Source: Comamonas sp. lk (GTDB taxonomy: Bacteria; Pseudomonadota; Gammaproteobacteria; Burkholderiales; Burkholderiaceae_C). Taken from it: DNA of 64,000 nucleotides. Under the pieces are notes generated by a model. That model had not been told where the DNA came from. It saw only the letters and a program-made list of their open reading frames with translations, and did not search any database. The stretch's first letter is position 1, and each line of letters begins with the position of its first letter. The position numbers and the translations under genes were made by a program. Location: contig CAMELV010000013.1 in assembly GCA_945925985.1 (NCBI GenBank), positions 1 to 64,000 on the forward strand, read 5' to 3'. Of the stretch, positions 38,469 through 47,794 are shown piece after piece.

Positions 38469-38804
38469 TCAATGCAAAGCCGCCAGTGCCGCCTCTGGCG
38501 CCTTGTCCAACACTTTTAAGAGTGACTTGGCCGCGCCCGTTGGGCAGCGTTTGCCCTGCTCCCAGTTGCGAATGGTGTCCAGGGAGACGTCAATGCGGAG
38601 CGCAAACTCGGCCTGGCTAAAACCAAGCCGGCGTCGAACACGGCGTGCAAACTTTGCCGCATCGATCATGGTGTCGGCTTCGTCCGCAGTCTTTTGCACG
38701 GAGATTTCTGCTTGCGTCGTGGCATCCACGCGTTGGGGATCAATTCGACCCACGTTTTGGGGCTCAGGGCCATGGACGTCAATCGTCATTCGGACGGTTT
38801 TCAT
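38469..38804 (-). CDS. XRE-like HTH antitoxin paired with BrnT-like toxin
   Basis: AAKFARRVRRRLGFSQAEFALRIDVSLDTIRNWEQGKRCPTGAAKSLLKVLDKAPEAALAAL. Confidence 0.88.
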   Translation of the reverse strand: MKTVRMTIDVHGPEPQNVGRIDPQRVDATTQAEISVQKTADEADTMIDAAKFARRVRRRLGFSQAEFALRIDVSLDTIRNWEQGKRCPTGAAKSLLKVLDKAPEAALAALH

Positions 38805-39060
38805 AGTGCTTTACCTCGCGTTGGTTAGCCTTTCGAGCGGAAATGATGCGCACGACATCACTCCTTGGCGTGTAGGCGATCACAAAAACACGTGCTTCGA
38901 TGCTGCCCATCAGTCGGTATCGATCCTCGCCATAGCTGTATCGCGTGTCTTGCCAAATCATTCGGTTTGGATCGGCAAAAGCAAAGGCGGCGTAGGCAAA
39001 GTCAAATCCTCGCTGCCGAAAGCATGCGTCGCTCTTGGCCTCGTCCCACTCAAACTTCAT
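38779..39060 (-). CDS. brnT: BrnT-family toxin
   Basis: MKFEWDEAKSDACFRQRGFDFAYAAFAFADPNRMIWQDTRYSYGEDRYRLMGSIEARVFVIAYTPRSDVVRIISARKANQREVKHYE. Confidence 0.9.
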   Translation of the reverse strand: MKFEWDEAKSDACFRQRGFDFAYAAFAFADPNRMIWQDTRYSYGEDRYRLMGSIEARVFVIAYTPRSDVVRIISARKANQREVKHYENRPNDD

Positions 39061-39111
39061 GAAGGAAGTATAGTCCATTGAACCACTACCGGCAAGGAGG
39101 AGGCGCGAAGC

Positions 39112-39172
39112 CATCATCCCCGCCCCGCGGTCCGTCACCGACCATCCCCTCGTCGTCCCCGACCCGCCCTTC
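39112..39172. repeat. Degenerate palindromic repeat flanking the intron 3' side
   Basis: catcatccccgccccgcggtccgtcaccgaccatcccctcgtcgtccccgacccgcc. Confidence 0.6.
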
Positions 39173-39211
39173 GATAGGGGTAGAGAAGGACTTGCGTCCT
39201 CCCCTCCCTCC

Positions 39212-39244
39212 GAACCGTGCGTGCGGTTCTCCCGCACACGGCTC
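39212..39244 (-). ncRNA. Group II intron domain V
   Basis: Hairpin GAGCCGTGTGCGGGAGAACCGCACGCACGGTTC. Confidence 0.9.
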
Positions 39245-39372
39245 TCCAGTTGGTGGTTTCCTCATCGGGATTGGCTCGCTCGGTGGGCTGCTTCCATGGT
39301 GAACAGTCCCAGGTTTGCGAAGTATGCATTTGGCCATCGCCTGTGATCGTCGAATAGGGATCAATACCGCGC

Positions 39373-40431
39373 TCAAAAGCCAGAAAAGTGCGCTTCTTGG
39401 CAGCCGTTCACATCCTTGAAGCCTTTGGGACTTTTGCCCCGTACCCGGCGCTGTCCTGCCTCGAAACGATAGCCCAGAAACTCAAAGCCCTGCCCCTTGA
39501 CCAGACAGTCCCAGATGTGGGTCTTGTCTGGATGCAGGGTCAGGCCGTTTTCTTGCACCCATGCTTTGACCTCTTCGAGTGCCGCCTGCGCTTGTGACGC
39601 GGTTTGGCACAGGATGACGAAGTCGTCGGCATAGCGCACCATGCAGTAGCCCAGCCCTGACATCTTGACGTCCAGGGGGTGCAGGTACAGATTGGCCAGC
39701 AACGGGCTGATGACAGCGCCTTGTGGGGTGCCTGCCGTTGGTGTCCAACTTTGCATGTCCTGAACGATGTCTTGTTGCAGCCAACTCGCCAGCAGTTGCA
39801 GCAGGCGACCATCGCTGATGTGCTCTTCGATTCTCTTTGTAAACAGGTCGTGCGGGATGCTGTCAAAGTAGCCTTTGAGGTCAGCGTCCACCACGTGGGT
39901 GTAGCCAGCCCTGAGGTGGGCGTCAACTTCCCGCAGCGCGTCTTTGCAGCCTCTGCCCGGTCGGAATCCGTAGCTTATGTCCAGAAATTCTTTCTCAAAG
40001 ATCGGCTCTATCACCCGTTTGACCGCCGTTTGCACGATCCGGTCTTTGACGGTGGGGATGCCCAAGGGTCGCGTTTTACCGCCCGCTTTGGGTATTTCTA
40101 CCCGCCGCACCGCTTGGGGTCTGTACGTTCCTTGTTCGAGGTCTCTGGCCAGTTCGCCCAGTTACGCCAGTTCATTGGCCGCAAATCCTTCTACGCTTTG
40201 CCGGTCTATGCCCGCCGCCCCCTTGTTCGCTTTGACTTGTTGCCAAGCCGCTTGCAGGGTGCTTGGGCGATAAACTTTGTCGATGAGGCTAAACCATTTG
40301 CGTCCCTTGACGCCGTTGCCCAGCGCCGCCAACATGCGCTCGGTCCAGATTGCACGATCCACCCACGCCGATTGGCTTGGGGCAGATTCAGTTTGTTTAG
40401 CCTTTTCTGGCACTGTCACTGATTCGCTCAT
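39373..40431 (-). pseudogene. Group II intron reverse transcriptase/maturase, interrupted
   Basis: MSESVTVPEKAKQTE...[91 protein letters not shown]...[12 protein letters not shown]; in-frame TAA, then truncated C-terminus. Confidence 0.93.
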
Positions 40432-40967
40432 GCTTTCATACCTTCCGTACTCTGCGTCTCCACCTTCCTGCCACCCTTGGCTCGTGCGGCTTTCCTACTC
40501 CGCACTTCTCGGTCTGCCGTCTGCACGGTTTAGGCTCAAGGGGGTAGCCCCCGGTTATCCAGACTTCTCGTCTGCGCAGCGTTTCCACTGCGTCTTGGCC
40601 TTGCCTGCTCTGCCAGCCCTGCGCTACTACGATGGCTCTGACTCCTGCCGCCCGTCACCTCGGGCTGCAGGTCTCCCCGCTTATCTCACGACATCTTCCT
40701 GGCATTCCGCCTCCAACCACGTTGCGTGCTCCGGTATCGTTTTACACGCCACAACCAGCGTACCGGACGTATTTCGGACTTCGCCTTAGATGAGCAGGAT
40801 CGTCGCCACACACCGCCGAATCGAGTTCGTCGTCCTGCGGACTGCCAGTTCGCCTCCAGTTGCTCCCCACCCCGCCTCGCAGCGACGCATTTACCTTCGG
40901 CTACAGGGTCTTGGCTTACCCTGGCACGGACTTTCACCGTGCTGGTGTCGCGCCTTCACGGGCGCAC

Positions 40968-40996
40968 TCATCCCCGACGTGATCGGGGATCCATGC
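40968..40996. repeat. Palindromic repeat abutting the intron 5' end
   Basis: tcatccccgacgtgatcggggatccatgc. Confidence 0.88.
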
Positions 40997-41054
40997 AGCC
41001 CTGAAATCCTGCCCTATAGCTACCTACAATCTGTGCACAACACAAAGGGACCCC

Positions 41055-41930
41055 ATGACAACAACGCGCAAAGGCATCATCCTGGCCGGTGGCTCCGGCA
41101 CGCGGCTTTACCCGGTGACGCAGGCGGTCAGCAAGCAGCTGATGCCGGTGTACGACAAGCCGATGATTTATTACCCCTTGAGCACGCTGATGCTGGCGGG
41201 CATCCGCGAGGTGCTGGTGATCTCTACCCCGCAAGACACGCCGCGCTTTGCCGAACTGCTGGGCGACGGCAGCCAGTGGGGCATGCACATTGAGTATGCG
41301 GTGCAGCCGAGCCCAGATGGCCTGGCGCAGGCTTTCATCATTGGCCGCGAGTTTGTAGCCGACCAGCCCAGTGCGCTGGTTTTGGGTGACAACATTTTTT
41401 ACGGCCATGATCTGGTCAAGCAGCTGCAAAGCGCCAACGGCCAAACCGCCGGCGCCACGGTTTTTGCCTACCATGTGCATGACCCAGAGCGCTATGGCGT
41501 GGTGGCCTTTGATGCGCAACAGCGCGCCATCAGCATTGAAGAAAAGCCCAAGCAACCCCAGAGTAATTACGCCGTAACCGGCCTTTATTTTTATGACCGC
41601 CAGGTGTGCGACATTGCGGCCAGCATCAAGCCCTCAGCGCGGGGCGAGCTGGAGATCACCGACGTGAACCGCCGCTACCTGGAGCTGGGCCAGCTGAATG
41701 TAGAAATCATGGGCCGCGGCTACGCCTGGCTGGACACCGGCACCCACGACAGCTTGTTAGAGGCCGCCAGCTTTATCGCCACATTGCAGAAGCGCCAGGG
41801 CCTGCAGGTGGCTTGCCCGGAGGAGATTGCCTATGGTCTACGGTGGATCAATGCCGAGCAACTGCAAAAATTGGCAGCGCCGCTGGCCAAAAACGGTTAT
41901 GGGCAGTATTTGCTGGGGTTGTTGAAGTAA
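41055..41930 (+). CDS. rfbA: Glucose-1-phosphate thymidylyltransferase
   Basis: [56 protein letters not shown]. Confidence 0.97.
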   Translation: MTTTRKGIILAGGSGTRLYPVTQAVSKQLMPVYDKPMIYYPLSTLMLAGIREVLVISTPQDTPRFAELLGDGSQWGMHIEYAVQPSPDGLAQAFIIGREFVADQPSALVLGDNIFYGHDLVKQLQSANGQTAGATVFAYHVHDPERYGVVAFDAQQRAISIEEKPKQPQSNYAVTGLYFYDRQVCDIAASIKPSARGELEITDVNRRYLELGQLNVEIMGRGYAWLDTGTHDSLLEAASFIATLQKRQGLQVACPEEIAYGLRWINAEQLQKLAAPLAKNGYGQYLLGLLK

Positions 41931-41933
41931 GCC

Positions 41934-42485
41934 ATGCCGTACACCGTCACCCCCACCGCCCTGCCCGGCGTGCTGATCTTGGAGCCCAAGGTGTTTGGCG
42001 ATGCGCGCGGCTTCTTTTTTGAGAGCTTTAACGCGCGCGACTTTGCGCAGTGCACTGGGTTGGATGTGCAGTTTGTGCAAGACAACCACAGCAAATCAGC
42101 CCAGGGCGTGCTGCGTGGCCTGCATTACCAGATCCAGCACCCGCAGGGCAAGCTGGTGCGGGTGACGCAGGGCGAGGTGTTTGACGTGGCGGTAGACCTG
42201 CGCCGCAGCTCACCCCACTTTGGCCAGTGGGTGGGCGTGACATTGAGCGCCGACAACCACCGCCAACTGTGGGTGCCGCCGGGCTTTGCCCACGGCTTTG
42301 TCGTAACCAGCGACAGCGCCGAGTTTTTGTACAAGACCACCGACTACTGGTACCCCGAACACGAACGCAGCCTGCTGTGGAACGACCCCACCGTAGGCGT
42401 GCAGTGGCCGCTGCAATCCCCCCCCCAACTTGCCGCCAAAGACGCGGCCGGCAAACTGCTCGCGGATGCAGACGTGTTTACTTGA
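41934..42485 (+). CDS. rfbC: dTDP-4-dehydrorhamnose 3,5-epimerase
   Basis: GVLILEPKVFGDARGFFFESFNARDF, VQDNHSKSAQGVLRGLHYQ, WVPPGFAHGFVVTSDSAEFLYKTTDYW. Confidence 0.97.
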   Translation: MPYTVTPTALPGVLILEPKVFGDARGFFFESFNARDFAQCTGLDVQFVQDNHSKSAQGVLRGLHYQIQHPQGKLVRVTQGEVFDVAVDLRRSSPHFGQWVGVTLSADNHRQLWVPPGFAHGFVVTSDSAEFLYKTTDYWYPEHERSLLWNDPTVGVQWPLQSPPQLAAKDAAGKLLADADVFT

Positions 42486-42508
42486 GTAGCCGGGGATAAT
42501 CTCACCCC

Positions 42509-43720
42509 ATGAACCCCCTGCTCACCAAACTTCACCCCTACCCCTTTGAGCGCCTGCGCCAGCTGTTTGCCGGCTCGGTGCCCAACCCGGCTTATGCGCC
42601 GATCAGCATGGGTATGGGTGAGCCAAAACATGCCACGCCGCCCTTTATTCAGCAGGCGATGGTGGACGCCATCTACAGCACGCCGAGTGGCCTAGCGGCC
42701 TACCCGGCCACCGCGGGCGAGCCCAAACTGCGCGAGGCCTGCTGCCAGTGGCTGCAGCGCCGCTATGGCCTCAGCCTGAACCCGGCCACCCAAGTGCTGC
42801 CGGTTAATGGCTCGCGTGAGGCGCTGTTTGCCTTGGCCCAGACGGTTGTTGCGCCCTCGCCCACCGGGCAAGCGGCGCCGCTGGTGGTCTGCCCCAACCC
42901 GTTCTACCAAATCTACGAAGGCGCAGCCCTGCTGGCCGGGGCCGAACCCTACTTTGTGGCCAGCGACCCGGCACGCAACTTTGCCGCCGACTGGGACAGC
43001 GTGCCCGAGGCGGTCTGGGCCCGCACCCAGCTGCTGTTTGTCTGCTCCCCCGGCAACCCGACCGGCGCTGTGATGCCCCTGGCGGAGTGGCAAAAGCTGT
43101 TTGCGCTGAGTGACCGGCACGGCTTTGTGATTGCCTCGGACGAGTGCTACAGCGAGATTTATTTCCGTGACGAGCCGCCGCTGGGTGGGCTGGAAGCGGC
43201 CGCACAACTGGGCCGGGCCGATTTCAAAAACCTGATCGCCTTCACCAGCCTGTCCAAGCGCAGCAACGTGCCGGGCATGCGCAGCGGTTTTGTGGCGGGC
43301 GACGCGGCGCTGATCAAGCCGTTTTTGCTGTACCGCACCTACCACGGCAGCGCCATGAGCCAGGTGGTGCAGAGCGCCAGCGTCGCCGCCTGGGGCGACG
43401 AGGCGCACGTGGTGGACAACCGGGCCCAGTACCGCCGCAAGTTTGCCCAGGTCACGCCGATATTGGCCGAGGTGCTGGACGTGGCCCTGCCCGACGCCGG
43501 CTTTTACCTGTGGGCCCGGGTGCAGGGCGACGACGCGGCTTTTGCCCGTGAGCTGCACGCTCTTTACAATGTGACGGTTTTGCCCGGTTCCTACCTGGCC
43601 CGCGAGGGCCCGGGCGGTAACCCAGGGACGCAGCGTATTCGCATGGCCCTGGTGGCCGAGACTGCTGAATGCGTGGAAGCGACCCAGCGCATTGTTAAAT
43701 TTGTCACATCCAGAACCTGA
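42509..43720 (+). CDS. dapC: Succinyldiaminopimelate transaminase
   Basis: Class I/II aminotransferase ([30 protein letters not shown]), directly upstream of dapD. Confidence 0.93.
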   Translation: MNPLLTKLHPYPFERLRQLFAGSVPNPAYAPISMGMGEPKHATPPFIQQAMVDAIYSTPSGLAAYPATAGEPKLREACCQWLQRRYGLSLNPATQVLPVNGSREALFALAQTVVAPSPTGQAAPLVVCPNPFYQIYEGAALLAGAEPYFVASDPARNFAADWDSVPEAVWARTQLLFVCSPGNPTGAVMPLAEWQKLFALSDRHGFVIASDECYSEIYFRDEPPLGGLEAAAQLGRADFKNLIAFTSLSKRSNVPGMRSGFVAGDAALIKPFLLYRTYHGSAMSQVVQSASVAAWGDEAHVVDNRAQYRRKFAQVTPILAEVLDVALPDAGFYLWARVQGDDAAFARELHALYNVTVLPGSYLAREGPGGNPGTQRIRMALVAETAECVEATQRIVKFVTSRT

Positions 43721-43734
43721 AAGAAGAAACCGAC

Positions 43735-44559
43735 ATGACCCAAGCCCTGCAAGCCACCCTGGACGCCGCGTGGGAAGACCGCGCCAACTTTTCGCCCAAG
43801 TCGGCGCCGCCCGAGATTGTGGCTGCCGTGGACCACGTGATCGCCGAGCTCAACGGCGGACGCCTGCGGGTGGCCACCCGTGACGGCGTGGGGCAGTGGA
43901 CCACGCACCAGTGGATCAAAAAAGCCGTGCTGCTGAGTTTTAGGCTCAAGGACAACGCCATCATGCGCGCTGGCGACCTGGGCTTTTTTGACAAGGTACC
44001 GACCAAGTTCTCGCACCTGGACGAGGCCGCCATGAAAGCCAGCGGCGTGCGCGTGGTGCCCCCAGCCGTGGCACGGCGCGGCAGCTACCTGGCCAAGGGC
44101 GTGATTTTGATGCCCTCTTATGTGAACATCGGCGCCTATGTGGACGAAGGCACCATGGTCGACACCTGGGCCACCGTGGGCTCTTGCGCCCAGATTGGCA
44201 AGAACGTGCACCTGAGCGGTGGCGTGGGCATTGGCGGCGTGTTGGAGCCGATGCAAGCCGGCCCCACCATCATTGAAGACAACTGCTTCATCGGTGCCCG
44301 CTCCGAGGTGGTAGAAGGCGTGATCATTGAAGAAAACTCGGTCATCTCCATGGGCGTGTACATTGGCCAGAGCACCCCCATCTACGACCGCGCCACCTGC
44401 ACCGTGACTTACGGCCGCGTGCCCGCCGGCTCGGTGGTGATTAGCGGCAGCATGCCCAAAGACGGCGGCAAATACAGCCTGTACGCCGCCATCATCGTCA
44501 AACGGGTCGATGCCCAAACCCGCGCCAAGACCAGCCTGAACGACCTGCTGCGGGATTGA
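43735..44559 (+). CDS. dapD: 2,3,4,5-tetrahydropyridine-2,6-dicarboxylate N-succinyltransferase
   Basis: [69 protein letters not shown]. Confidence 0.97.
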   Translation: MTQALQATLDAAWEDRANFSPKSAPPEIVAAVDHVIAELNGGRLRVATRDGVGQWTTHQWIKKAVLLSFRLKDNAIMRAGDLGFFDKVPTKFSHLDEAAMKASGVRVVPPAVARRGSYLAKGVILMPSYVNIGAYVDEGTMVDTWATVGSCAQIGKNVHLSGGVGIGGVLEPMQAGPTIIEDNCFIGARSEVVEGVIIEENSVISMGVYIGQSTPIYDRATCTVTYGRVPAGSVVISGSMPKDGGKYSLYAAIIVKRVDAQTRAKTSLNDLLRD

Positions 44560-44568
44560 GCCCCACCC

Positions 44569-44634
44569 CCGTCATCCCCGACCTGATCGGGGATCCATCG
44601 CCCATGGATTCCCGGTCGTGGCCGGGAATGACGA
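44569..44634. repeat. Palindromic repeat overlapping prmB start
   Basis: cgtcatccccgacctgatcggggatccatcgcccatggattcccggtcgtggccgggaatgacg. Confidence 0.93.
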
Positions 44635-45524
44635 TTGCCGAGCTGATCACCCAAAGCGCCCGCCAACTCGAAGCGGCCGGCCTGTCCTTTGGCCACGGCA
44701 CAGAAAATGCCTTTGACGAAGCAGCCTGGCTGGTGCTGTGGCGCCTGGGCCTGCCGCTGGACACCGCGCTGGATGATCCCGCCACCAACCCAGATTCAAA
44801 GGCAAATCAGGCTGTAAGCGTTGTCCAGCAAGGCGAGGTTGCTATTCTTTTAGAAGCACGCATCCAAACCCGAAAGCCCGCCGCCTACCTGACCCAAGAA
44901 GCCTGGCTGATGGGCGTGCCGTTTTATGTGGACGAGCGCGTCATCGTGCCGCGATCTTTGATTGCCGAGTTGCTTTTTGACGAATCTCTGGACTGCTGGC
45001 TGTGCGCCGACACCCGCCGCGCGCTAGACCTCTGCACCGGCAACGGCAGCCTGGCGGTGCTGGCAGCCATGGTCTGGCCTGAGCTGGCGGTGGACGCGTC
45101 CGACCTGTCACCCGATGCGCTGGCAGTGGCCCGCATCAATGTGGACAAGCACGGCCTGCACGAGCGCATCACACTGCTGACGTCTGACGGTTTGGCCCAG
45201 GTGCACGGGCCGTATGACCTGATCATTTGCAATCCGCCCTACGTCAATGCCCGCAGCATGGCGGCCTTGCCAGCCGAGTTCAAGGCAGAGCCGGCGCTGG
45301 CGCTGGATGGCAACCGGGCTGGCAGCGTCGATGGCATGGATTTCATCCGCACCTTGTTGGCACAGGCGCCGGCCCAGATGACAGCGGACGGCGTGCTAGT
45401 GCTAGAGATCGGCAACGAACGCGATCACTTTGAATCTGCCTTCCCCCAACTAGAGCCGATCTGGCTAGCCACCAGCGCTGGCGACGACCAGGTGATGCTG
45501 CTGACGCGCGAGGCGCTGCAATAG
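44628..45524 (+). CDS. prmB: 50S ribosomal protein L3 N(5)-glutamine methyltransferase; ORF open to 44556
   Basis: LDLCTGNGSLAVLAAMVWPELAVDASDLSPDALAVA, DLIICNPPYVNARSMAALPAEF. Confidence 0.93.
   Translation: MTIAELITQSARQLEAAGLSFGHGTENAFDEAAWLVLWRLGLPLDTALDDPATNPDSKANQAVSVVQQGEVAILLEARIQTRKPAAYLTQEAWLMGVPFYVDERVIVPRSLIAELLFDESLDCWLCADTRRALDLCTGNGSLAVLAAMVWPELAVDASDLSPDALAVARINVDKHGLHERITLLTSDGLAQVHGPYDLIICNPPYVNARSMAALPAEFKAEPALALDGNRAGSVDGMDFIRTLLAQAPAQMTADGVLVLEIGNERDHFESAFPQLEPIWLATSAGDDQVMLLTREALQ
44794..44857. repeat. ~63-bp element inserted in frame in prmB (antisense to gene)
   Basis: Reverse complement gcttctaaaagaatagcaacctcgccttgctggacaacgcttacagcctgatttgcctttgaa aligns without gaps to the pgeF copy at 52289-52352. 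Confidence 0.7.
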
Positions 45525-45541
45525 TTGAAAGAGCTTGGGGG

Positions 45542-45606
45542 GCATGGATTCCCGGTCGTTGCCGGGAATGACGGGTGTTTGTCATCCTCGCGCACGCGGG
45601 GATCTA
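45542..45606. repeat. Palindromic repeat
   Basis: catggattcccggtcgttgccgggaatgacgg...gtcatcctcgcgcacgcggggatc. Confidence 0.92.
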
Positions 45607-45622
45607 GGACTTCTGCCAGAAA

Positions 45623-46627
45623 CTAAGCTAAATACTGCTCAAACCGCGCCTTGATGCCGCCCATGGCCTCTGCGCTCAGGCGGTTGCCGTATTGGCTGAC
45701 CACCTGCGCAGCGGCCTGATTGGCCAGCCAGGCGGCTTGGGTATGGCTGTGGCCGTGGGTGACGGCGTACAAAAAGGCGCCGGCAAACATGTCGCCCGCG
45801 CCGTTGGTGTCAATCGCCTTGACTGTTGCGGCAGGCACCGCCGGCTGGCCGCCCCCTTCCAGCACGATGCAGCCGAGTGGGCCACGTGTGAGGCAAACAG
45901 TACGGGCCAGCGGCGCGATTTGAGCGCAAATCTGCGCCATGTCTTGGGTGCCACACCAGACCTGGGCTTCTTCTTCATTGCAAAACAGGAAGTCCAGGCC
46001 GTCGCCGATGATGGCGTCCAGCCCGGGGCGGCAAAAATTGATCATCGACACATCGCTGAGCGTGCTGGCCAGGGCCACACCAGCGGCTTTGGCGATGGCC
46101 CGTCCTTGCAGTGCGGCGTCCAGCCCTGTGGGTGAGGCGGCCAGGTAGCCTTCCATGTAATAGACCTGCGAGCGGGCGATGTCGGCCTCATGCAGGGACG
46201 TGTGGTCCAGATCGGCGGTAGCGCCCAAAAAGGTGCTCATGCTGCGCTCGGCATCGGGCGTGACCATCACCATGCAGCTGCCGGTCTGGCCCGGCAGCTG
46301 ATGGGTGTGCGTGAGGTTGGTGGCCACACCGTGCGACAGCAGGTCTTGCGTGTAAAACGCGCCCAATTCATCGTCCGCCACCCGGCAGGAGTAAAAGGCC
46401 TTGCCGCCCAGTTGCGACAGGGCCACCACAGTATTACCGGCCGAGCCGCCACCCGTACGCCGGGTTTTGGCACCGTGCAGGTGGCCTAGCAGTTCCGTGC
46501 GTCTTGGCGCATCAATCAGCGTCATATGCCGCTTGTCCACCCCCATGGTCTGGAGCTGATCGTCAGAGACTTCGTATTCAGAGTCGACCAGGGCGTTGCC
46601 GATGGCGTAGAGGTGGTAGCGGGTCAT
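45623..46627 (-). CDS. PfkB family carbohydrate/adenosine kinase
   Basis: RTGGGSAGNTVVALSQLGGKAFYSCRVADDELGAFY, AIDTNGAGDMFAGAFLYAVTHG. Confidence 0.95.
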   Translation of the reverse strand: MTRYHLYAIGNALVDSEYEVSDDQLQTMGVDKRHMTLIDAPRRTELLGHLHGAKTRRTGGGSAGNTVVALSQLGGKAFYSCRVADDELGAFYTQDLLSHGVATNLTHTHQLPGQTGSCMVMVTPDAERSMSTFLGATADLDHTSLHEADIARSQVYYMEGYLAASPTGLDAALQGRAIAKAAGVALASTLSDVSMINFCRPGLDAIIGDGLDFLFCNEEEAQVWCGTQDMAQICAQIAPLARTVCLTRGPLGCIVLEGGGQPAVPAATVKAIDTNGAGDMFAGAFLYAVTHGHSHTQAAWLANQAAAQVVSQYGNRLSAEAMGGIKARFEQYLA

Positions 46628-46717
46628 GGGTTGGGCGCGGATAGGTTGAGAAAAATCATGTCAAAAGACAGGGGCTGCAGTGTAGCGTCGGCTAACAGGC
46701 GAGATGCCAATTGGGTC

Positions 46718-46749
46718 GTTATACTGAGTTATTTAAAAATCAGTATAAC
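46718..46749. promoter_or_regulatory. Inverted repeat GTTATACTGA-N12-TCAGTATAAC, candidate operator
   Basis: Perfect 10-bp arms just before GTG 46756 start of the NTase-fold gene. Confidence 0.65.
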
Positions 46750-46755
46750 CACCCT

Positions 46756-47778
46756 GTGCTGTACACACCACTCTCCACAAATGCGCAAACGGCTTATGCT
46801 GCCCTGAGCAGTGCCAGCAGGTTGGAGGACGTTCGTACTGTGGCTGAACTGCCAGGCAGTTTTTCAAGGAAGTTGATCAAGGGCAGGGGGTACTGGTATT
46901 ACCAGACCCCCGACATGACCGGCAAACAAATCCAAATTTTTCTGGGATCCGCCTCGGACGACCTGTCCGAGCTGATCGCGCTACACCGCAGCGGCGACGC
47001 CAAAAAAGTGCATCTGCGGCAGCTAACCCGTCAATCCATTGCAGCTGGGTGCCCCGCCATTGTGCCAACTCACGCCAAAATTATCGAACGTCTGTCCGAT
47101 GCGGGCTTTTTTCGGGCGGGGGGGATCTTGGTCGGGACGCACGTGTACATGGCCTACCAAAATTACCTCGGTGTGCGCTGGCAGTCGGCGGCGCAAACGG
47201 TTGACCTGTATTTCGCGCACGCGGGGCGCAACGTTTCGGTTGCTATCCCATCTGACGTGACCATGGATATGGGGAGCGAAATCGAGGCCTTGAAAATGGG
47301 ATTCGTGCCCGTCAAGAGCCTGACCACCTACGTCAAGTCCGACGAACGCGACTTGCAGATTGATTTCGTCACCTGCCGGCATCGAGGCGGTGACACGCCG
47401 GTGCTGATCAAGGCACTCAATGCCACGATGCAGCCGCTCAAGTTCATGGAGTTTTCCATGGAGGCGCCGATTCAGGTCACCTTACTGGCGCAGCGTGGCC
47501 CGACCACGGTGAATGCGCCACCGCCAGAAAAATACGCCTTGCACAAGCTGCTGGTATTTGGCGAGCGGCCGCAAACCATGCGGGTCAAGGCCGGCAAGGA
47601 CTTGGACCAGGCGGCATCACTGATCGCCTACTTGGCCGACCATGACGCCGAATTGTTGGGCGAAACCTGGCAGCAGCTGCTGGCACGCGGGCCAGGCTGG
47701 CGAAGCCGGGCCGTGGAGGGCCTGCAGGCCATGAAAGCGAGGTACCCGGACGTGGACACCTCAGCCTTGAGCGCCTAG
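46756..47778 (+). CDS. GSU2403-like nucleotidyltransferase-fold protein (ORF open to 46711)
   Basis: LPGSFSRKLIKGRGYWYYQTPDMTGKQIQIFLG, GGILVGTHVYMAYQNYLGVRW, KYALHKLLVFGERP. Confidence 0.75.
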   Translation: MLYTPLSTNAQTAYAALSSASRLEDVRTVAELPGSFSRKLIKGRGYWYYQTPDMTGKQIQIFLGSASDDLSELIALHRSGDAKKVHLRQLTRQSIAAGCPAIVPTHAKIIERLSDAGFFRAGGILVGTHVYMAYQNYLGVRWQSAAQTVDLYFAHAGRNVSVAIPSDVTMDMGSEIEALKMGFVPVKSLTTYVKSDERDLQIDFVTCRHRGGDTPVLIKALNATMQPLKFMEFSMEAPIQVTLLAQRGPTTVNAPPPEKYALHKLLVFGERPQTMRVKAGKDLDQAASLIAYLADHDAELLGETWQQLLARGPGWRSRAVEGLQAMKARYPDVDTSALSA

Positions 47779-47794
47779 CGGCGCCCACCAAGGC

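Larger units (their letters stand above)
39174..40967 (-). mobile_element. Group II intron with degraded reverse transcriptase/maturase
   Basis: 5' GTGCGCCCGTGAAGG at 40967, RT coding frames, domain V GAGCCGTGTGCGGGAGAACCGCACGCACGGTTC at 39244-39212, 3' end near CCCCTAT. Confidence 0.85.

Noticed and set aside
40277-40789. 170-aa forward ORF (MSMRLNHLRPLTPLPSA...)
   Set aside because: Runs across the 5' ribozyme region of the group II intron, antisense; such ORFs are common annotation artefacts on group II introns.
41055-46627. rfbA-rfbC-dapC-dapD-prmB-pfkB as a novel operon
   Set aside because: Individually standard housekeeping genes; only the repeat-altered prmB start is notable and is reported separately.
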